39,326 nt of DNA, from positions 1 through 39,326 of the forward strand of contig CACXCA010000054.1 in NCBI GenBank assembly GCA_902766045.1, written 5' to 3'. The notes under the pieces are model-generated. The model was given only the letters and a program-made list of their open reading frames with translations. It made no database searches and had not been told where the DNA came from. The position numbers were made by a program, and so were the translations under genes. Below, piece by piece: positions 9,247 through 17,067 of this stretch; the first letter of the stretch is position 1, and each line of letters begins with the position of its first letter. This DNA comes from an uncultured Bacteroidales bacterium (GTDB lineage: Bacteria; Bacteroidota; Bacteroidia; Bacteroidales; Paludibacteraceae).

Positions 9247-10676
9247 TTATCGCCATATAATTTGTAACTTTATCTTATATTTAAAATTTGGTTGCTCTTT
9301 AGGTACAAAAGAATCGTAACTCGTAGCACTTCTAATGTCAAAGCATCCGGCTGCATAATAGCCATCTCCTGCTCCATCCCATCCCCAATTTATATGTAAC
9401 AACGTATTATCATATTTTGTACTGATAGCTTCGCAAAAAAGAATTTCACTAGAGGATGTAACATAATAATAGTCTTGTAATATAGTTGCAGAATAGCCAT
9501 CTACAATCCACGCATGTCCACCAGAATAAGTATAGATAAGCCCGAGAAAACGATTTTTCCAATTTTCATATCCTGTCATGACGACAGGTTTTTTATAATC
9601 AAGTAACGTTTTTATTATATCGAAATTATAATCTTGTGTTTCTCCAATCGTATATCCTATGTTTCTCATATATGACGATACATTTGAAAAATCAGTACCA
9701 CTTCCTTCACATCCATATTCCATTTTTACGTTCTTGCCAATATAATAAAGTAATTGACTTACTTGAGACATATAGTTATCCTTTAAGTCGTTAGCTTTTT
9801 TTGTTCCTTAATTCCTTGCCATTCTAAATTTACAATTGTTATTGATGAACCATCATTATATTCCACTTTATTAGGAAACGTATAATATGCCATTATTTGA
9901 GACAAAGCCGTTGCCCAACATCCCGTAGGTGCATGAAGACTTATATTATTTGGACAATCAATTGTTAGATTATTATATGGATAGTTCTGTCCCCAAGTGG
10001 TAGGCAAAAGTGGGTTCACTTCGCTCGATGTCCAAAGCGTAAAAGACCCTTTATAAAGATCTTTTTTCAGTCGGCTATTTTTAGATGTAATTTTCTTCTG
10101 TAGTTTTTCCTCTGCCACTATTTTAAGAGAATCTTTCTCTTTTTCAAATTTTAGTATAGATTGCTCAATAAAACATTGTGCATTTTCAAGGAAAATAGAC
10201 AAGCCAGGATTATCCACTGTATCACCTAATGTTCCATTATCCACGCATGCAAGGATAGGACACCCAACACGATCGTCTGCACAGATAATAGCAAAACCAG
10301 CGCTGTCGGCAAAGTTACAAACATAGGCCAAAGTGTCTGGAAATATTGCATTTGCGGTTGAACGAAGGGATGCGCCATTTCGCATCAATACTTTCCCATT
10401 CATTACCCTTCTAGGGGCATACGAGCGTAGAGCTGCATTTGAATTATTACCAAAACAATGCTTTGCAGATTCTTCTGCATAGTTTACCGCATCCTCCCAA
10501 CTCATAGTATGGTGTTCGGAATATAAAGCTCTATAATTGATGAATGTGCTATCACTCTCATTCTCTCCTATTGGATTTCCCTCTGCCATCTGAGCAGGCA
10601 ACGGCTCCTCCATCTCATCACAACCCATATATAATGGAGTAACACACATAAAAAAAATTAGTGTCCTTTTCATCAT
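9247..10676 (-). pseudogene. C10 (streptopain-like) cysteine protease, split by a -1 frameshift site
   Basis: The first frame (10676 to 9783) is a lipoprotein precursor (LYMGC lipobox, Cys19) with a C10-type propeptide (YVCNFADSAGFAIICADDR) and the catalytic cysteine in TGCWATALSQIM (Cys253). The second frame supplies the catalytic histidine in GGHAWIVDGY and the conserved HINWGWDGAGDGYY segment, ending at 9247. The frames join exactly by a -1 slip at A AAA AAG (9801-9795), giving a protein of about 476 residues, normal for the family. It could be a recoding site, a deletion in the A7 tract, or a sequencing error. If read through, the protein would be an outer-membrane-anchored or secreted protease activated by propeptide removal. 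Without the slip the product lacks the catalytic His. Confidence 0.75.
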
Positions 10677-10717
10677 TGAAACTATTGTCTGTTTAACAAA
10701 ACGTAACTTTAATGTTG

Positions 10718-10725
10718 CAAATATA
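10718..10725 (-). promoter_or_regulatory. Candidate -7 box of the C10 protease gene
   Basis: TATATTTG on the minus strand lies about 42 bases upstream of the protease start. No convincing -33 box is visible. Confidence 0.4.
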
Positions 10726-10814
10726 TAAAATAATTAATATTGCTTAATTTAATTTGATATTAGAATATGATTTATCGTGGATAAGTGAATTTTATATCAA
10801 CTCTTTTTACAAAC

Positions 10815-10850
10815 AAAAAAATAGGGATGCATCCTCCGACGCATCCCTAT
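10815..10850 (-). terminator. Terminator of the serC-serA operon
   Basis: Perfect 10-bp arms ATAGGGATGC (10821-10830) and GCATCCCTAT (10841-10850) enclose a 10-base loop. On the minus strand the hairpin runs directly into a T7 tract. It lies 18 bases after the serA stop. Confidence 0.92.
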
Positions 10851-10868
10851 AACTATTATATGTGAGTA

Positions 10869-11786
10869 TTATTTATTTACTCTGAATTTCTCGTTACCGT
10901 TTTTGATGAAGTCAACGATTTGCTTAGCAGCTGCGATACCAGCATTTGTGTTAGCTTCTGTTGTTTGAGCACCCATCTTCTTAGGAGTTGAGAAGTAACG
11001 TCCCTCAAATTTTGCGAACTCATCATTTGCAGCTGGCATGATATCTGTAATATATTTCAAATCCTCACGTTCAGCCAACAACTTGATTAAGCCAGCCTCA
11101 TCAATCACCTCTTTACGAGCAGTATTAACCAAGATACCGCCCTTCTTCATTTGATTTACCATCTCATAGTTGATGCTATTCTTCGTTTCTGGAGTAGCAG
11201 GAATATGAAGAGATACTATATCACAAGTCTTAAACAAGTCATTTTGAGAAGCAACAGCCTTCACACCAGCAGATTCGATGGCAGAAGCAGGACAGAATGC
11301 ATCATAAGCATAAACCTCCATACCGAAGCCTTTTGCAATACGTGCCACATTACGGCCTACATTACCGAATGCCAACAAACCAAGTTTCTTACCCATCAAC
11401 TCAGAACCAGACTTACCATTGTAGAAATTACGAACGGCATATACCAACATACCGAACACCAATTCAGCTACGGCATTTGCATTTTGACCTGGTGTATTCA
11501 TCACACAAACATTGTGAGCTGTAGCAGCAGCCAAATCAACATTGTCATAACCTGCACCGGCACGAACAACGATTTTCAACTTCTTAGCCGCATCAAATAC
11601 TTCAGCATCTATCACATCACTACGGATGATGATAGCCTCAGCATCAGCTGCAGCATCAAGTAATTGTTTCTTCTCTGTATATTTTTCCAAAAGGACCATG
11701 TCAAAGCCTGCAGCGTCCAATTCTTTTTTTATACCGTCGATAGCAACCTTAGCGAACGGCTTTTCTGTAGCAACTAATACTTTCAT
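10869..11786 (-). CDS. serA: D-3-phosphoglycerate dehydrogenase, short lysine-type
   Basis: This 305-residue enzyme oxidises 3-phosphoglycerate to 3-phosphohydroxypyruvate, the first step of serine synthesis. It has only the catalytic and nucleotide-binding domains and lacks the ACT/ASB regulatory domains of the E. coli enzyme. RAGAGYDNVD (75-84), FGNVGR in the Rossmann fold (140-145) and the substrate Arg in NTARKEV (Arg224) are present. The usual catalytic His of the T-P-H-x-G-A motif is replaced: the sequence is STPKKMGAQTTEAN, with Lys269/270. This matches the lysine-type PGDH described for Entamoeba histolytica and related to Bacteroides enzymes. It lies 70 bases downstream of serC, with a dispersed palindrome between the two. 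Confidence 0.92.
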   Translation of the reverse strand: MKVLVATEKPFAKVAIDGIKKELDAAGFDMVLLEKYTEKKQLLDAAADAEAIIIRSDVIDAEVFDAAKKLKIVVRAGAGYDNVDLAAATAHNVCVMNTPGQNANAVAELVFGMLVYAVRNFYNGKSGSELMGKKLGLLAFGNVGRNVARIAKGFGMEVYAYDAFCPASAIESAGVKAVASQNDLFKTCDIVSLHIPATPETKNSINYEMVNQMKKGGILVNTARKEVIDEAGLIKLLAEREDLKYITDIMPAANDEFAKFEGRYFSTPKKMGAQTTEANTNAGIAAAKQIVDFIKNGNEKFRVNK

Positions 11787-11809
11787 AACTATCTTGTTTT
11801 TAATGATGA

Positions 11810-11835
11810 TAGAGACGCAGCACGCTACGTCTCTA
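11810..11835. repeat. Dispersed palindrome, variant copy between serC and serA
   Basis: Outer arms TAGAGACG and CGTCTCTA pair perfectly, as in the copies at 21431 and 27231, but the centre (CAGCACGCTA) is different and unpaired. It is intergenic within the serC-serA operon, so it is transcribed. Confidence 0.7.
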
Positions 11836-11856
11836 CCAACTGAATTTATATTCTAA

Positions 11857-12942
11857 TTATTTAAATTTTGCTTCATATTCATCGATGCAATCAACCAAAG
11901 CCTTAACACTTTCAAGTGGCAAAGCATTGTAGCAAGATGCACGGAATCCACCAACAGAACGGTGTCCCTTGATACCAACCATACCCTTTTCTGTTGCAAA
12001 TGCCATGAAGTCTTTTTCGATCTCCTCTTTTCTATCAAGAAGCTCATCCTTCAAGACGAAGCAGATATTCATGTATGAACGGTCGTTCTTATCAGCGATA
12101 GTTGGCTTGAAGATCTTGCTGTTGTCAATCTTGCTGTAAAGCAAGTTAGCACGCTCTTCTGCACGACGTTGCATCTCCTTCACACCACCTTGTTTCTTGA
12201 TCCAACGAAGGTTCAACAATGCAGTGTAAACTGGCAATACTGGAGGTGTGTTGAACATTGAACCGTTTGCTACGTGTGTACGGTAATCCAACATAGTTGG
12301 GATAGAACCCTCTTCCTTCGTAAGAGCATCCTCTTTTACAATAACGAAAGTAACACCGGCAGGAGCCAAGTTCTTTTGCGCACCACCATAGATGCAATCA
12401 TATTTTGCAACATCGATTGGACGAGAGAAGATATCTGATGACATATCAGCGATCAAACGTACAGGAACGTTTGGATCAGCATGCAACTCAGTACCATAAA
12501 TAGTATTGTTGGTAGTGATATGCAAATAATCAAGGTCTGCAGGTACAGTATAACCTTTTGGCAAATAGTTGTATGTAGTATCTGCACTAGATGCAACTTC
12601 AACAACCTCACCGAAACGTTTTGCCTCCTTCATGGCTTTCTTTGCCCATACACCAGTATTTACATAACCAGCCTTTTTATGAAGGAAGTTATATGGAACC
12701 ATGCAAAATTCCAAACTAGCACCTCCACCCAAGAAAAGAACTTTATAACCATCAGGAATAGCAAGCAACTCCTTGAACAATGCCTCTGCTTCATCAACCA
12801 CAGGTTGGAAGTATTTAGCGCGGTGACTAATCTCTAGAATTGAAAGACCATGACCTTCAAAATCTAAAACAGCTTTTGCAGTATCTTCAATCACCTCACG
12901 TGGAAGGATAGAAGGACCAGCATTGAAATTGTGCATTTTCAT
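11857..12942 (-). CDS. serC: Phosphoserine aminotransferase
   Basis: A 361-residue class V PLP enzyme that transfers the amino group from glutamate to 3-phosphohydroxypyruvate; it also acts on a pyridoxine precursor in some bacteria. [11 protein letters not shown] at the N-terminus is the family hallmark, LGGGASLEF (71-79) binds the PLP phosphate, and the PLP lysine is Lys190 in [12 protein letters not shown]. The C-terminal [15 protein letters not shown] is also typical. Length matches the E. coli enzyme. It is the first gene of the serC-serA operon on the minus strand. Confidence 0.96.
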   Translation of the reverse strand: MKMHNFNAGPSILPREVIEDTAKAVLDFEGHGLSILEISHRAKYFQPVVDEAEALFKELLAIPDGYKVLFLGGGASLEFCMVPYNFLHKKAGYVNTGVWAKKAMKEAKRFGEVVEVASSADTTYNYLPKGYTVPADLDYLHITTNNTIYGTELHADPNVPVRLIADMSSDIFSRPIDVAKYDCIYGGAQKNLAPAGVTFVIVKEDALTKEEGSIPTMLDYRTHVANGSMFNTPPVLPVYTALLNLRWIKKQGGVKEMQRRAEERANLLYSKIDNSKIFKPTIADKNDRSYMNICFVLKDELLDRKEEIEKDFMAFATEKGMVGIKGHRSVGGFRASCYNALPLESVKALVDCIDEYEAKFK

Positions 12943-13275
12943 ATCTTTAATAATTAGTTTATATGATTTATATTTTTAACTTGTTTCAAAATTACCACAC
13001 TGTCCAAAAAAGAAATGTGATGCAAAATTAATATAAATTCTATTACAAAAAACTTTATTTGCGCTTTTTTTAGTTTACAAAAAGAATGTATAACCCTTTG
13101 AAATTAACGATATTCTACTGTTTTTATATCATTTTGTATTGAAATATTAAAGTTTACTTTCTTTTTGATATTTTAAATTCAGATACAAGCGATTTGACTT
13201 ACAATTTGCCAAAACGATATTTTTTTTCATATCTTCGCAATCTATATCTTTTAAAAACGAAATTATTAAACATCC
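12943..13275. promoter_or_regulatory. Divergent AT-rich promoter region between serC and the plug-domain gene
   Basis: This 333-base stretch holds no gene. On the minus strand TAATTTTG occurs at 13030-13023 and again at 12994-12987; either could be the -7 box for serC, but neither has a well-placed -33 TTTG. On the plus strand TTTG (13205-13208), a 21-base spacer and TATCTTCG (13230-13237, one mismatch to TAnnTTTG) form a plausible promoter for the gene at 13276. Confidence 0.5.
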
Positions 13276-13992
13276 ATGAGAAAAATCATTTTTCTTCTTT
13301 GCTGCACAATTTGGTGTCAGGTTCTCCTTGCAGACAACATATCAGGTAACTACTCCATACTTACCAATTCACAACAAGAACCGGCCACAAAAGTTTCCAT
13401 CTCCGTCAAAGGCACAAAAAAAATTATTCACCCCGGGAAAAATGGAAGTTTCACATTAAAGAAAGTAAATCCTTCCACCGATTCAATCCTGATAGAATCC
13501 CCCAACTTCGGCTCCCCGATTGTCTTGCCATCGGTTTTTCCTCAGGGCAACGGAATTAAATATACATTATGGATTGTGGAGAATTACACGAAAGACAGTT
13601 GCATAATAGATATCACTTACAAGCCTACCCCAATGCAAATAGAAACGCTCTACGGAGGCGTCATAATTAAAAAAGAGGAGTTGGAAGCCACTGGAGAGCT
13701 GACAGTATTACCAGCCATCAACATTAAATACCCACAAAAATCATTTACCACCTTTACAGGAAGTTCGGATCCACTATTCTATGTCGATGGTGTTCTGGTA
13801 CTCGACATCGACAACTTCCCTATAAGTGAAATCGCCTACGTGGAATACGTAAGTGCCAACAATGCTGCCAGTGCTTCATTAGGTTCCCGCGGAGGAAATG
13901 GCGCTATATTGATAACCACACTATCCAAATTTCAAAGCTCTCATGGCAAACAAGACAATGTAGAGGAAGTACACATTCGGTTTAAAAGATAA
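13276..13992 (+). CDS. Exported stand-alone TonB-receptor plug-like protein
   Basis: A 238-residue protein with signal peptide MRKIIFLLCCTIWCQVLLA. Residues 25-85 resemble a carboxypeptidase-regulatory-like or CarboxypepD_reg beta domain (KVSISVKGTKK). The C-terminal half resembles the plug of SusC/RagA receptors: DPLFYVDGVLV, then EIAYVEYVSANNAAS, then LGSRGGNGAILITT, which corresponds to the usual Y-G-x-R-G-A-N-G-V-I-L-I-T-T. There is no beta-barrel; the frame ends 25 residues after this motif. Such barrel-less plug proteins may interact with TonB or receptors, but the role is unknown. It is flanked by core metabolic genes, with no SusD nearby. Confidence 0.7.
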   Translation: MRKIIFLLCCTIWCQVLLADNISGNYSILTNSQQEPATKVSISVKGTKKIIHPGKNGSFTLKKVNPSTDSILIESPNFGSPIVLPSVFPQGNGIKYTLWIVENYTKDSCIIDITYKPTPMQIETLYGGVIIKKEELEATGELTVLPAINIKYPQKSFTTFTGSSDPLFYVDGVLVLDIDNFPISEIAYVEYVSANNAASASLGSRGGNGAILITTLSKFQSSHGKQDNVEEVHIRFKR

Positions 13993-14157
13993 AATAACAC
14001 TGTGGTCACACATTAGCAGGATGTGTCCACAAAGAATATTCATTTTGTTAAAACGGTGAATTTACAGAACTTACCTTAATCGGTTTCCACTGATTGTCAG
14101 TGAAAGTAGAAAAAAAATATATTCGTTTTCAACCTACTATTTTTTATTTTTTTGTTG

Positions 14158-14165
14158 TATCTTTG
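14158..14165 (+). promoter_or_regulatory. -7 box of the PEP carboxykinase gene
   Basis: TATCTTTG matches TAnnTTTG exactly. The leader to the ATG at 14245 is about 73 bases long. No good -33 TTTG is seen in the T-rich stretch upstream. Confidence 0.6.
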
Positions 14166-14244
14166 CACCGTTTTTTGAGCAGGTGCTTTTTTCGAAGCAC
14201 GGATAAGGTGGATTTGAATTACAATTACATTATACATTAAAGTT

Positions 14245-16089
14245 ATGATTAACACTAAAAATGCAAAATTGAACGCATGGGTTAAGATGTGGGCAGATAT
14301 CTGTCAACCAGAGAATGTATACCTATGCGACGGCTCCGATGAGGAGTTCACTCGTTTGATGGACGAGTGTGTAGCAAACGGTTTGGCTAAGAAGTTGAAC
14401 GAGAAGAAACGTCCAAACAGCTACTATTTCCAATCAGATCCAAGTGACGTGGCTCGTGTTGAGAACCGTACTTTCATCTGCTCTAAGAAGCAAGAAGATG
14501 CAGGTCCAACCAACAACTGGATGGATCCTGTTGAAATGAAACATATTTTGATCAACAAATACAACGGCTGTATGAAGGGTCGTACTATGTACGTTATCCC
14601 ATTCTCAATGGGTCCATTGGGTGGTCCTATCAGCCAGTTGGGTGTTGAGCTTACTGACTCTGCATACGTAGTTGGTTCTATGAAGATCATGACTCGTATG
14701 GGTAAGAAAGCTTTGGAATTGATCGAGAAGAGCGGCGAATTCATCCCTTGTATCCACTCTGTAGGTAAGCCATTGCCAGCAGGTTTGAAGGATGCTAAGT
14801 GGCCTTGCGCTCCAATCGATGAGAAATACATCGTACAATTCCCTGAGGAGCACGAAATCTGGACCTATGGTTCTGGTTACGGAGGAAATGCTTTGTTGGG
14901 TAAGAAGTGCTTCGCTTTGCGTATCGCTTCTAAGATGGCTCAAGAAGATGGATGGTTGGCAGAGCACATGTTGATCCTTCGTCTTACTAAGAAGGCTACT
15001 AACGAGACTAAGTATGTTTGCGCTGCATTCCCATCAGCCTGTGGTAAGACTAACTTGGCCATGTTGATCCCTACTATCCCAGGATGGGACGTTAAGACTG
15101 TAGGTGACGATATCGCTTGGATGAAGTTCGACGAGGAGGGTAACCTTCGCGCTATCAACCCAGAGGCTGGTTTCTTCGGTGTAGCACCTTATACTTCAGC
15201 TAAGACTAACAAGAACGCTCTTGATTCTTGCTGCAAGAACACTATCTTCACTAACGTAGGTTACACTCCAGACGGTGATATTTGGTGGGAAGGAATTGGT
15301 TACGATTGTCCTAAGGGCACAATCGACTGGAAGGGTAACATCGTAGACGACCCTGCTTCTCGCGACGCTGATGAGAACCCAGTTGCTCACAAGAACTCTC
15401 GTTTCGCAGCTCCTGCAGCTAACTGTCCTGCTATCGACCCAGATTGGGAATCTCCTAAGGGTGTAAAAGTTGACGCTATCTTGTTTGGTGGTCGTCGTCC
15501 TAACACTGTACCATTGGTACACGAGGCTGAGGATTGGGCACACGGTGTATTCATGGGATCTATCGTAGGTTCTGAGGTTACCGCTGCTGCTATTGGTTTG
15601 AAGGCTGGTGTTCGTCGTGACCCATTCGCTATGTTGCCATTCTGCGGTTACAACATGGGTGACTACTTCCAGCACTGGATCGACATGGAGAAGTTGCCAC
15701 AAGCTAAGGGTGGTAAGAACTTGCCTAAGATCTTCTTCGTTAACTGGTTCCGTCGTGACAAGAGCAACAAGGCACTTCCAGGTGGATTCTTGTGGCCAGG
15801 TTACGGTGACAACAGCCGTGTATTGGCTTACATCTTCGACCGTTGCGACGGTAAGGGTGAGACAGTTGACACTCCAATCGGAAAGGTACCTGCTAAGGGC
15901 GCTATCAACATCGAGGGTCTCGACTCTTGCTGGAATGAGAAGACGATGGAGCAAGTACTTGCTGTTAACGTTGACGAGTGGAAAGAGGAAGTTGGACGTA
16001 TCGAAGAGCACTTCGCTAAGTTCGGCAAACACCTTCCTAAGGAGCTCGTTGCACGTCTTGACACTCTCAAGAAACGTCTTGGTATGTAA
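14245..16089 (+). CDS. pckG: Phosphoenolpyruvate carboxykinase, GTP type
   Basis: A 614-residue enzyme interconverting oxaloacetate and PEP with GTP/GDP. The family P-loop with reactive cysteine is FPSACGKTN (262-270), GDDIAWM (287-293) carries the metal Asp, and YVIPFSMGPLGGP (116-128) and the FGGRRPNTVPLV region are GTP-type hallmarks. It shows no resemblance to the ATP-type pckA. Codon use is strongly biased (GGT, CGT, AAG, AAC), much more so than in the neighbours, which suggests very high expression. In fermentative Bacteroidales PEPCK usually runs toward oxaloacetate, feeding succinate or propionate formation and CO2 fixation. The long open frames antisense to it are artefacts of that codon bias. 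Confidence 0.97.
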   Translation: MINTKNAKLNAWVKMWADICQPENVYLCDGSDEEFTRLMDECVANGLAKKLNEKKRPNSYYFQSDPSDVARVENRTFICSKKQEDAGPTNNWMDPVEMKHILINKYNGCMKGRTMYVIPFSMGPLGGPISQLGVELTDSAYVVGSMKIMTRMGKKALELIEKSGEFIPCIHSVGKPLPAGLKDAKWPCAPIDEKYIVQFPEEHEIWTYGSGYGGNALLGKKCFALRIASKMAQEDGWLAEHMLILRLTKKATNETKYVCAAFPSACGKTNLAMLIPTIPGWDVKTVGDDIAWMKFDEEGNLRAINPEAGFFGVAPYTSAKTNKNALDSCCKNTIFTNVGYTPDGDIWWEGIGYDCPKGTIDWKGNIVDDPASRDADENPVAHKNSRFAAPAANCPAIDPDWESPKGVKVDAILFGGRRPNTVPLVHEAEDWAHGVFMGSIVGSEVTAAAIGLKAGVRRDPFAMLPFCGYNMGDYFQHWIDMEKLPQAKGGKNLPKIFFVNWFRRDKSNKALPGGFLWPGYGDNSRVLAYIFDRCDGKGETVDTPIGKVPAKGAINIEGLDSCWNEKTMEQVLAVNVDEWKEEVGRIEEHFAKFGKHLPKELVARLDTLKKRLGM

Positions 16090-16113
16090 TTCATTAAGAA
16101 TTCATTATAGAAG

Positions 16114-16144
16114 AAGCCGCATCCATTGGGTGCGGCTTTTTTTG
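16114..16144 (+). terminator. pckG terminator
   Basis: Arms AAGCCGCA and TGCGGCTT with loop TCCATTGGG are followed by T7. An identical 26-base core including the loop recurs at 18902-18927, after the UDG-like gene. Confidence 0.92.
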
Positions 16145-16152
16145 TTTAAAGA

Positions 16153-16184
16153 TTTGGAGGATTAGGGGGCAAGATATAAATTTG
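16153..16184 (+). promoter_or_regulatory. Promoter module copy A, upstream of the MNT gene
   Basis: TTTG (16153-16156), a 20-base spacer and TAAATTTG (16177-16184) match the Bacteroidetes consensus. The surrounding 40 bases, including TTAGGGGGCAAGATATAAAT, are nearly identical to 21549-21589 upstream of the membrane-protein gene at 21624. Confidence 0.75.
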
Positions 16185-16211
16185 CATAGATACAAGATAA
16201 AAGATTAGTCC

Positions 16212-16502
16212 ATGAATGCAAATGTCAGAAATATCATCGTCAACTATTTCAGAAATCAGCCGGTAGAAAAGGTATGGATTTTTGGCTCCTATTCGCGCGG
16301 AGAAGAAAGGGAGGACAGTGATGTAGATATATTAGTGACATTCAAAAAGGATGAGCGGATAGGCTTGAAATACGCAGCTATGGTTTGCGACCTCGAAGAT
16401 CTTTTGCAAAAAAAGGTGGACATGGTGGTTGACGGCACGTTGTTGCCTTTCGCTCGAAAGAGTGCCGAACATGATAAGGTTTTGATTTATGAGAGACAAT
16501 AA
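16212..16502 (+). CDS. MNT-domain nucleotidyltransferase (MntA-like antitoxin)
   Basis: The 96-residue protein carries the minimal nucleotidyltransferase signature: GSYSRGE (25-31), then SDVDILV with Asp37 and Asp39, and a third acidic residue in KKVDMVV (Asp70). MntA proteins AMPylate the HepT toxin encoded directly downstream. Here the expected hepT start overlaps the mntA stop at 16490, as usual, but that frame closes after 16 codons. The gene is therefore an orphan antitoxin, or a stand-alone member of the family. All catalytic residues are kept. Confidence 0.85.
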   Translation: MNANVRNIIVNYFRNQPVEKVWIFGSYSRGEEREDSDVDILVTFKKDERIGLKYAAMVCDLEDLLQKKVDMVVDGTLLPFARKSAEHDKVLIYERQ

Positions 16503-16540
16503 AACAATTACATTAACGAGCAATAGTCGAAGGAGGTAAT
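16490..16540 (+). pseudogene. HepT N-terminal stub
   Basis: An ATG overlapping the end of the MNT gene opens a frame reading MRDNKTITLTSNSRRR and then stop. The first residues resemble the common MRDxK start of HepT proteins, and the overlap geometry is that of MntA-HepT pairs. Nothing further downstream looks like HepT, so the rest appears lost. The assignment rests on position and a few residues only. Confidence 0.4.
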
Positions 16541-16600
16541 ACAGAAAGAGTTATAATTTATACATAACATAAAAATTTGAGCTTAACGCTCTTATTCTCG

Positions 16601-16757
16601 AACTGTAAAATCCGCCAAATTTTCAAACGAGAGGATAAGCGATGCGGGAGGTTCACGCCTTAGGGTGTGAACCGTTTCGTGCTTATTTATCGTTACCGGT
16701 TCTTGGCGGAGCCTTCAGTTCTAAATAAGCAATTAACGAACGGTTCACGCTTTTTTT
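16601..16757 (+). ncRNA. Structured attenuator-like leader of the XRE gene
   Basis: Two sets of pairings compete. Set 1: TCCGCCAA (16611-16618) with TTGGCGGA (16703-16710), AACTG (16601-16605) with CAGTT (16716-16720), ATAAGC (16635-16640) with GCTTAT (16681-16686), and GGTTCAC (16650-16656) with GTGAACC (16667-16673). Set 2: GTGAACCG (16667-16674) with CGGTTCAC (16741-16748), enclosing GCTTATTTA (16681-16689) paired with TAAATAAGC (16722-16730). Set 2 is followed at once by a T7 run (16751-16757) that ends at the ATG of the downstream gene, so it resembles an intrinsic terminator. The sequence has no convincing reading frame. The ligand or signal is unknown, and it could also act as a free small RNA. 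Confidence 0.55.
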
Positions 16758-16967
16758 ATGCACATTGGCAAACACATAGAATTTATTTTTCGGGACCAAG
16801 GGAGGAAAGTCTCTTGGTTTGCAGAGAAACTTTGCTGCGACAGAAGAAATATCTACAAGATTTTTGAGAGAGAGAGCATCGACACCGCTCTACTCATGAA
16901 AATATCCAAACTACTTGGACATGATTTTTTGAAAGATCTTTCGGAAGAAATGCATAAGAACAAATAG
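16758..16967 (+). CDS. Small XRE-like helix-turn-helix protein
   Basis: A 69-residue protein from the ATG directly after the T7 tract. MHIGKHIEFIFRDQGRKVSW, CDRRNIYKIFER and IDTALLMKISKLLGHDFLKD follow the layout of small XRE-type HTH proteins common in Bacteroidetes, with the recognition helix around residues 28-40. It probably binds DNA. Because the leader contains three GGTTCAC/GTGAACC elements, autoregulation at DNA or RNA level is possible (inference). Confidence 0.75.
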   Translation: MHIGKHIEFIFRDQGRKVSWFAEKLCCDRRNIYKIFERESIDTALLMKISKLLGHDFLKDLSEEMHKNK

Positions 16968-17067
16968 TTCACAATACGGGAAAATATCAGGCACACAAAA
17001 TGTCACTCTCGACATTATACAACGAATATATTTGTAAAAAAATAACACTCAGTAAATTGATTTGATT

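Noticed and set aside
15196-16032. Long open frame of 278 codons antisense to pckG, and another of 185 codons at 15608-16165 on the plus strand
   Set aside because: Both are by-products of the strongly biased codon use of pckG. Their products are Ser/Thr/Val-rich repeats without motifs, while the pckG frame is certain.
16667-16867. 66-codon frame overlapping the XRE leader and gene
   Set aside because: It runs through the hairpins in a frame different from the XRE gene, and the pairing pattern explains this sequence better than coding.
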